From the IMG/VR virus record IMGVR_UViG_3300042890_000256, positions 1 through 23,966 of that record: a DNA stretch of 23,966 nucleotides. The stretch is one strand, 5' to 3'. Made by a program: the position numbers and the translations under genes. Below the pieces are notes generated by a model that was given only the letters and a program-made list of their open reading frames with translations, ran no database searches and was not told the DNA's origin. This stretch comes from a virus. Shown one piece after another: positions 21,201 to 23,966 of the stretch; position 1 is the stretch's first letter; every line of letters begins with the position of its first letter.

Positions 21201-21635
21201 GTAGATGTAACAACAGGTAACACAGTTACTAAAAAAGACTATGCTGTAAGGCTTTCTAAAGGAGATTATTCTTTAAATGATGTGATAGGGTACAAAAGAG
21301 TTTTACTTACATCAGGAGAACCATTGAGGATATATGACAATCAAGGAAACTTGCAATCTGTATACAAAATGGTTAATCTATATGGTGATGGAGCTAAAGC
21401 TTCAGAATATTACACAACATTTAGACCTTCTGTTATTGAAAATGGTACACTGCAAGTTAAAAGAGAAATGGATGACAGAGATATTGTTAACTATTATGGT
21501 GGTGAAATTGCAGAAGAAACTGTACCTTTACCAACAGAAGTAATAGAAACTGTAAGTGAAAAACCTGAAGGAATATCACAAGAAGAATGGGATGGTTTAT
21601 CTCAAGAAGAAAAAAATAAAATAAACGAATGTTAA
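9207..21635 (+). CDS. Giant virion RNA polymerase fused to membrane-like, coiled-coil and zincin-like regions
   Basis: A 4142-aa protein. Residues 109-137 and 197-226 are Gly/Ala-rich hydrophobic segments, with a shorter one at 493-510. Residues about 820-875 look like an SH3/Tudor-like barrel. Coiled coils lie near 936-980 and 1555-1600, and a KOW/SH3-like strand region near 1738-1785. A zincin-like domain spans about 1835-1960: HEVFE (H1867, E1868, E1871), then ERIADDF (E1918-F1924) and an amphipathic helix; the second His of HExxH is Glu. The polymerase region covers about 2100-4000: GSQLTK (K2970) is a candidate first-barrel lysine region, GFRIPTQ (3196-3202) parallels the beta-prime R.PTLH segment, and DFDID (D3237, D3239, D3241) is the metal-binding triad of crAss-like phage virion RNA polymerases, related to cellular two-barrel polymerases and eukaryotic RNA-dependent polymerases. 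GYATAVVDVAKD (3530-3541) follows. Only three cysteines (3156, 3792, 4142). Likely packaged, injected and used for early transcription. Polymerase call strong; N-terminal roles inferred. Confidence 0.88.
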   Translation: MPDFDKNLQPIIESTKFPGFDLNVQEVRPQPMPDLLSGFGGGTSDHTEKDIYDILGQAQANSRQKGKGVRVTDAQLVANKRYDFFNPTIENYEDFASYGQSGWEKARNGVLKGTNLAGTTVLGGFGMLYGIGKSLFGSEHKLSSIWDNEIMQGLDKWNNKVDQEYLPNYYSEKETNADWYDRDNWMTTNFLFDKVIKNAGFAVGAVYSGNIANGVLGAAGAVIGESAMARAVAMESSQVFKAFAPLLKNTARAFSKAKNIEASEVLKKGITSIADVVDQSSQIAKIAKITNQFNNFSDAARRTAIAAYSSGGEATFEALQTSNEHRTNLINNYKNTHGGVAPTGKDLSDIDNEVADVGRVSFLGNMALLSITEYVQLPKLLGSSYAAERQASNSLLGKADDVLLDKGKYIGKEATTKFGKLYNRAAGVSRYVFDPKEGGQELGQYALQVGTQNYYKKSRETGAANMWTDGFVYGFVGTDEKGEDVGALTSKAGAEGGIIGAFTGGVMQARSTYATKKQAKTGTANFLNLLNDAPTFRDAFKDKLDSANRGIKLQEQQQDAVLSGDKLEAIDLRSDMAINYLSARIKYGRMDMVKDDIADLRQYSITEEGLASLKEQGLANINDTRESYQKRLDSFETMSKNIEQIYKATDLMYSGAILKDEKDNPIVSPDGKQLRKYSPHVIDKMVYSASKITDYDLRIPAVNASLIAAGVNTMDVLQSIILNNKPSREATDAALKQINELDIRSDLKDQLKADLSDVIELSLRRKLFLQEHADITKNPLNYEYNPEFEFGESEELDVKVEQQEKIKGKRKPLITEKELEVNKEYSLAEPLRKEGTTLQLAPKITVLSQTLGGEFEVRLPNGQVKFLTPSEFKEYNISDEDNTSEEMGDILDKAIDTVLDKEEFADYKEELEIAGVDNIFNKRAFINDLDNQKLIDAIEKEFNKQAGDLIAKKEKQIAQQKQLVQNKEQIIKEQTELEHDSGTIATSNNIPTEPFKEGKLIDAEALFLSSTTESEGTEDATKSAQHIKNSRVFLNNVGEFPNRSNIRAILVTPKQVAGLNLNGLVQMSYGKELTDSVDSIEDVNSIDNGFVAQVFVEQNKDGLFYVNKEGKIIGKVGENLGDNLKDVIFQTMRTTSLTYRNGNPRYRSEQEAEARAYAAAWKEYRKKLFNAEATEFPTFEFFVSAGIPIEIKSADGIKEKNHVGGILIKEELITNQANLIVVPTKGTITNSRGEIQKTPAGVPVLKYGDTLQFLNNRSFNNREAEGIYETIRRLASQTVEQSNTGQAISFNKQFAKFLQNVLYWKSKADTASPNQIGIDVNTMSLNLGNKSFPLAEIENYKKEIVDHLTDAKTFNSINNKTLTDLQSSPFEEWYINQEGNFVSSKWANYQTYLLSNKYPSGKARPIGDTPLSTSIAKPTEAVPYSFQQRYSTITQPDSFNVQVVAPVEKAKEEVAAPKTFEFRAGPVDYTSQEDADGNFTVEVERNATTAAVAGNKDDLEKVIGALKAADKFDASIPKGQEETYVTDFMAMQIAASLKAENVKQKESPVIPDEVYEAFSEEIEESRQQSIEQEQQDIEAKKADIEKRREVEINKQSRKKSMIDFKAFSIAVAKLSEKGGGSFSYNFSIETTTPRFSDKLKKVVSIERNEFARLENKTNSFTKEYSLETEDQVIINDVLENFKNDNAFREFTSDPKLIETYSYPKKIEEINAKYDAELAALESGEETNIGKEITAVAPFNKGTITGKIVSVTENKAKKGLYSITLDNGERVSGSFKDNKFTWIKEEKETPPSEFPSGDFRRVGADGKERMTDVELTLFKEWHAANVPNIPFEVLDNIITTYDGEKAWGVFENGVAKFVRGGLRATEYHEVFEGIYKGMLSTEEQQALLNEFKNKDGFFIDRQTGKKIPFLEATDLQAKERIADDFADFRKGKLPVRSLGEAVRNFFTKLLNFFKSFVTNPSLKQELFDAIDTGKFKQKTLSAESIKSSPEYRPVEDLTVQQANNFVQDMLARASGILFRDGEKGLLFNPAGITGTEMFNKVEEMYIKEGRRQLLSDTTWTQLKERVKDKLRVQGINFNEEEVQDINNDETNKNDYVSDPFTVEGKKSATPAVKFLLSTQIQRESTNQESAITLNTPPPSYSEMKVKGFPIKGYKLMDYSRTFATLLDKLSNSSSVSKFTDKLFNLAQDDANYVGVFQKIGGKDKVIPFKDFKANDWRLFIDFMQTFARQKPDALIQYKSIDSVHTGAANLFTANRQTEQSWMENIKTLAKGTGTIVNFNNKTYTIDQEALQAMRLRKPADMIAFLNAIGIEFDLDTYNKLKSYQKTGKNGFNEQVQSIYAFFGSNNNLMSVSGKTLDIGGPLSTLAELYNKVNNPAQESTYFGVENQRIGSFSENNTPSVFENEFNESDTLTELKQTRTELNDTFSTGSQVLKEGGLFYDKNGNKIKDFKVSYIQGEDNQDTDKGTSTSKLKIGDRYTLEINQNLNGNYYILMPADGSTEWMMNIGNNVSFDSIQSGSYKDINTIFKGYLMDDINLALDYKTREKLYNVTDKFENLGKAKELRFFKDILADEQLSAINKMIEDNESLDEIKKYVDTNIGAINNSVKEFIDNMNAGTKNILVENKKIIIGERTSKYVDLDGNFAKANSLNKNALTEKSVDDIINFANTNYIIANIEYHKILFGDPYQFAVKKDGSIDQTKRIKSWLSPRRTTFDSPEYNTFLNNNANKADGIKIDEYVYDAETNTWTGDLGGHKFKSHTNTVTIKDVTTAGSLANINKLFGDNNEADAVSWLMDTTHREVKLKNKQWDLEGQEEKFFQWQMAFTRQNLPGYKYSNTALEAHDKALMETERPKHTLEILKPIVTGNKFNKNNFDQVLDKFSQVPIYYSMVKGTNLEKLYIQMMKQQIGYAIVESGRKVGAQELHGLYNGDGSFNNEAFSEESIVQVPWKAYGIQVETASSDNKSQTRGSQLTKLASMDIFDNGVASSVEAEKEYNRNKNILDLMHINGYKELLIDLGIEDLGTEFVMKDGTSISETLMREMLRREVSDNSKDTLELNEENQFIIPFEASPSYTQIRSILYSMIDKAIGSPKMTGGAHVQMPATMLESATKGRSIVMKNEKGIWEKITKEKYATLTAAQKANVMLTDDTLKFYTKAEPWCEVYMPHWFKDKFKGKFKNDRELLNYLNGTTEGKAILSGIGFRIPTQALSSVEVFRVKGFLPQYMGATVVVPSEITTKAGSDFDIDKLNMYLKSVYVDNKGDIKLVKYLDSEEATKEFFGRIYDETILKDIQKIKDSDAFRKELYDFLDPTKVVSEIGATRQQVFYNQNEALINEIISQADNADKAPVDYINDQIQMLAGKEAKLNAKLLNDTLRNRYVKEMYKKSLENEYYDSLEKLITLPENFDRLISPIDDAGLKKLAGELDVLRQTNENSIPNRILNRNFMTPLRNSFVMGKKWVGIVAVNITNLSLKQKSQVYIDPERFQLVSLDDQVFLGDGTIALNHNTTTVNGKEMVSLSGTTVKDSTELISNRLSGYATAVVDVAKDDFITRIIQSDLVIGTFMFLENIGAGRQTAFFLNQPIISEYLKIVNANNASNLFDRNNITLVKDKFGARVNFVKNNIINLDNLESNISDYYSDVKFDEARNAEQLKIFSEFLKYAKMAEYNFSFTQATNYDTSRFGSGDMYSRKEWKTQAANETNIIFSAKNILNSTFIGTQATLLSNSMQAMSAVFNLERSDLRMITENIMKVYGKNKYLSQDNFIKISNKAKMAFLDYIIQTKTGVSDRTYALLVNPKSCVANKLEKAKIRYPFIEILKNLEVTPSDRLDGAKTIQLRVNDKSAESENLNQEMMRELRDYNEETKELYDDLISVAILQGSYQSAVSIKNIIPIEDYSAIVAPVVASISSTESLKAFSEGFFERNNFDDQLIMPRVIPFFKEKIEPGDDPFSEYRTYKSDSFPTLEGLGLNTMDRQVMLITDKYNQKAMNSNYVAVNKVTKLKDGTRVDVTTGNTVTKKDYAVRLSKGDYSLNDVIGYKRVLLTSGEPLRIYDNQGNLQSVYKMVNLYGDGAKASEYYTTFRPSVIENGTLQVKREMDDRDIVNYYGGEIAEETVPLPTEVIETVSEKPEGISQEEWDGLSQEEKNKINEC

Positions 21636-21636
21636 T

Positions 21637-23966
21637 ATGGCACACTGTGTAAATAGAAGTTCTCCAGAGTTTATAGCATTAGCTGAACAATCTAACATCA
21701 ATCCAATAATTCTTGCTGCAAAGGTTTCTCTGTGGCAAGAAGAAAATGGATTAGATAATTTTCCTGTATTAGAAAATATAGTAAAATCTACAGAAGAAAA
21801 AACTATACCACAAACTGCATCACCACAAACTCTATCGTTAATAAAAGATTTTATTAAACGTATTGGTGTAGATACAAAACCAATGCAAACGATTGTAGTG
21901 AATGGTGTTAAGCAAGATGCTAATGGTGTAGCTTTATTGATGCAAAAACTTATACAAGTGGTAGAAGGAACAGAAGCACAGTCTCTTCCTGAAGAAGCTA
22001 TGCACTTTGCTGTAGCTATTATTAAACAAACCAATCCTAAGTTGTATAAAAAATTGATGAGTGAGATAAATAACTATCAATTAAAGAATGAAGTGTTTGA
22101 AGCTTATGGTAGTGATCCAGCATATCAATTAGATGGTAAGCCAGATGTTATTAAACTTAAAGAAGAAGCTATTGCTAAAGTGTTAGTTGAGACTATAATC
22201 AACAATAATGAAAACAATCCTGAAAAACTAGAACTTATAGCTAAGTCACAATCTTGGTGGAATGATATTATAGATTATTTAAAAAACCTATTTACACAAA
22301 GTGGGTTTGATAAACTGTCAATGGATATTATTTCAGGAAAAGAAATAGGAACAGCAGAAGATATTAGAGAAGAAGAGGGTACATTCTTTTTACAAAAATC
22401 TAAACAAGAACAAATAGTTAATAGTTTAAAAGAAAAATCTGATAAAATAACTTTAGACACTGTTAAGAATGATGCTGGAGGAGAAGAGAATAAATACTTC
22501 ATTGATGGTAAACAAATAAAAAACAGAGTTAGTAACATCATCAAAACTTGGTATGATATATTACGTAGTGAGAAAGCATTAAATGATTCTGAATTTAAAA
22601 AAGCAACTAATACACTAAAAGCTGATAAAGGAACAGCATTGCATAAAGATAATGAACATGCAATGAAAATACTTACAGATGAGAATGGTAAACTAAGAAG
22701 TCAAGATGAATTAGATAATATTATAGCTAACGATAATCATGTATCATTTGGAGATCCAAACAACAATGATATGTATCATCTCTTGAGAGACAATCTAAGA
22801 GCTCGTATGGAATCATTTCCTAAAGACACTGTATTTATGTCTGAGGTTACAATCTATGATCCTAAGCGAGATTTAGCAGGTACAGTGGATTTCTTAGCAG
22901 TCACACCAGCAGGAAAAATAAATATACTAGACTGGAAGTTTATTGGACTTGATACAGATAAGTTTAAAGATATTCCTTGGTATAATGTTGCTTCTTGGAA
23001 TAGACAAATGAATCAATACAAAACTATAATTAAAGATAATTATGGTGTAGAGAATAAAGATTTTGAACAAACAAGGATGATTCCTATCAAAGCTGTTTAC
23101 TCAGAAGCTAATGCAAAAACAAATACCCTTCCTAGATTATTAAATGTAATAATAGGAGATGTTAATGTTAAGAATATTAAAGAAGATTATTTAATACCTG
23201 TACCAGCTCCTGGAGAAAAAGTTATTATAGAGAATGATGCAGTGGCTAGTAAAAAGATTAATCTATTGCTAGATAAGTTAAATGATGTATATGCTAAACT
23301 TTCTGATCAAAAAGTTCTACCATCTGAGAGGCTTAATAAATCTGAGCAATTAAATGCTTTATATTCTGCAATTAGACAATTGCAAATGAAACAGGATGTT
23401 GGTCCTTTATTGTACCAAGCTAAAGTGTTGAATGTACAGATAGAAGGAATAATAGAAACATACAATACTAAGTTTAAAGATGTAGCTAGAGAAACTCTAA
23501 GTGCTAATGAGATAAAAGATTTTACAGAAGCAATGTTAGTAGCAGAAGATGCTTTACAACATTATACAACATTAGATTTAGATTTAGATTTTCTTTTTGA
23601 AGGAAAAACTACTGAAGAAGAAAAAACTTTAAAAGAGGAACTAAGGGAGACAGCTTATCAATCTAGAAAACTTAAAGAAACATTAGGTGATTTATTCACA
23701 GAGTTCACTGTAGATAATATTGGTGGTACAGAAAAAGGAGAGAAAGTAGTTAAAGATATTTTTTCTAAATGGTTGGGATCAACTTCCACTATACAGATTA
23801 AAAGTGTTCAAGATTTATTCAAGATGGCTAATGCAGCATTTGGACGTGCTGGTATGGATACACAATCAGAAGTTAAAAGATTAACAGAATTAAAAAAATC
23901 TTTTCAAACTTGGGCAAATGCTAAAGGTCTTACATCTAAGAACATGTTCTCTCTCATTAAGAAAAA
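21637..23966 (+). CDS. Large protein with zincin-like segment and RecB/Cas4-type PD-(D/E)XK nuclease (partial, 3' end outside window)
   Basis: The frame stays open from ATG 21637 to the window end (776 full codons). One base separates it from the giant gene's stop (TAAtATG). Residues 1-45 (NRSSPEF, NPIILAAKVSLWQEENG) form a short N-terminal module. Residues about 75-225 resemble the zincin-like domain of the upstream giant protein: LPEEAMHF (E119-H123), EEAIAKV (E176-V182) and a Trp-rich amphipathic helix; the first His of HExxH is Glu. Residues about 325-465 carry a full RecB/Cas4-family nuclease set: GTALHKDNE (H336, E340), E403, LAGTVDF (D418), LDWK (D432, K434) and QMNQY (Q457, Y461). The remaining C-terminal part is helical with no motif I recognise. 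One cysteine (C4). It could degrade host DNA, process phage DNA ends or aid recombination; position next to the virion polymerase suggests another injected protein. Nuclease fold call is good, substrate unknown. Confidence 0.8.
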   Translation, partial: MAHCVNRSSPEFIALAEQSNINPIILAAKVSLWQEENGLDNFPVLENIVKSTEEKTIPQTASPQTLSLIKDFIKRIGVDTKPMQTIVVNGVKQDANGVALLMQKLIQVVEGTEAQSLPEEAMHFAVAIIKQTNPKLYKKLMSEINNYQLKNEVFEAYGSDPAYQLDGKPDVIKLKEEAIAKVLVETIINNNENNPEKLELIAKSQSWWNDIIDYLKNLFTQSGFDKLSMDIISGKEIGTAEDIREEEGTFFLQKSKQEQIVNSLKEKSDKITLDTVKNDAGGEENKYFIDGKQIKNRVSNIIKTWYDILRSEKALNDSEFKKATNTLKADKGTALHKDNEHAMKILTDENGKLRSQDELDNIIANDNHVSFGDPNNNDMYHLLRDNLRARMESFPKDTVFMSEVTIYDPKRDLAGTVDFLAVTPAGKINILDWKFIGLDTDKFKDIPWYNVASWNRQMNQYKTIIKDNYGVENKDFEQTRMIPIKAVYSEANAKTNTLPRLLNVIIGDVNVKNIKEDYLIPVPAPGEKVIIENDAVASKKINLLLDKLNDVYAKLSDQKVLPSERLNKSEQLNALYSAIRQLQMKQDVGPLLYQAKVLNVQIEGIIETYNTKFKDVARETLSANEIKDFTEAMLVAEDALQHYTTLDLDLDFLFEGKTTEEEKTLKEELRETAYQSRKLKETLGDLFTEFTVDNIGGTEKGEKVVKDIFSKWLGSTSTIQIKSVQDLFKMANAAFGRAGMDTQSEVKRLTELKKSFQTWANAKGLTSKNMFSLIKK

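Noticed and set aside
106-23966. Stop-codon reassignment (TAG or TGA recoding), known in some crAss-like phages
   Set aside because: All long frames are open under the standard code, stops used are TAA and one TGA at natural gene ends, and Trp and Gln use normal codons. No TAG ends a gene here, but six stops are too few to conclude anything.

Overview
The window looks like the late/transcription block of a tailed crAss-like phage (order Crassvirales) with a Bacteroidota host. Three things support this. The gene order is typical: large glycine-rich virion proteins, then a conserved 'FNPY..QLPVEAM' protein, then a giant protein with an RNA polymerase DFDID motif, then another very large protein. 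The peptide motifs are familiar from these phages (WLDxY, 'QW.HPGE', 'EYPMAKNG', 'VEVERGEP'). The DNA is AT-rich, with no Shine-Dalgarno-like sites and one intergenic match to the Bacteroidota promoter consensus. Every gene is on the + strand, and there is no tRNA, rRNA or CRISPR array.

Layout. Positions 2-106 hold the tail of an upstream gene that overlaps the next start (TAATG). Positions 106-2037 encode a 643-aa zinc-ribbon protein with three WLDxY-type repeats. Positions 2039-5944 encode a 1301-aa virion protein carrying two glycine-zipper segments, an M15-type peptidoglycan peptidase with a peptidoglycan-binding-like segment, and an Asn/Gln-rich C-terminal domain. The only real intergenic gap is 5945-6053. 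It contains a TTTG-N19-TAnnTTTG promoter candidate and a 16-bp palindrome near its predicted transcription start. A GIY-YIG homing endonuclease (6054-6674) follows and overlaps an 842-aa putative cargo protein (6671-9199). Next is a 4142-aa giant protein (9207-21635) with membrane-like N-terminal segments, coiled coils, a zincin-like domain and the virion-type RNA polymerase core. The window ends inside another large protein (21637->23966) with a second zincin-like segment and a complete RecB/Cas4-type PD-(D/E)XK nuclease motif set.

Together these genes suggest a set of proteins packaged in the capsid and delivered on infection: a cell-wall enzyme and membrane-active segments to cross the envelope, cargo proteins, a co-injected RNA polymerase for early transcription, and a nuclease-bearing protein. 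The most interesting points are as follows. (1) The homing endonuclease starts with a near copy of the first eight residues of the gene it sits in front of. (2) The two giant proteins carry zincin-like domains with complementary degenerate motifs, HExxE and EExxH. (3) The virion proteins are almost free of cysteine, while the endonuclease is not. (4) A short GG/NG peptide motif recurs about twenty times in the two structural proteins. All family calls were made by eye; no search was run.
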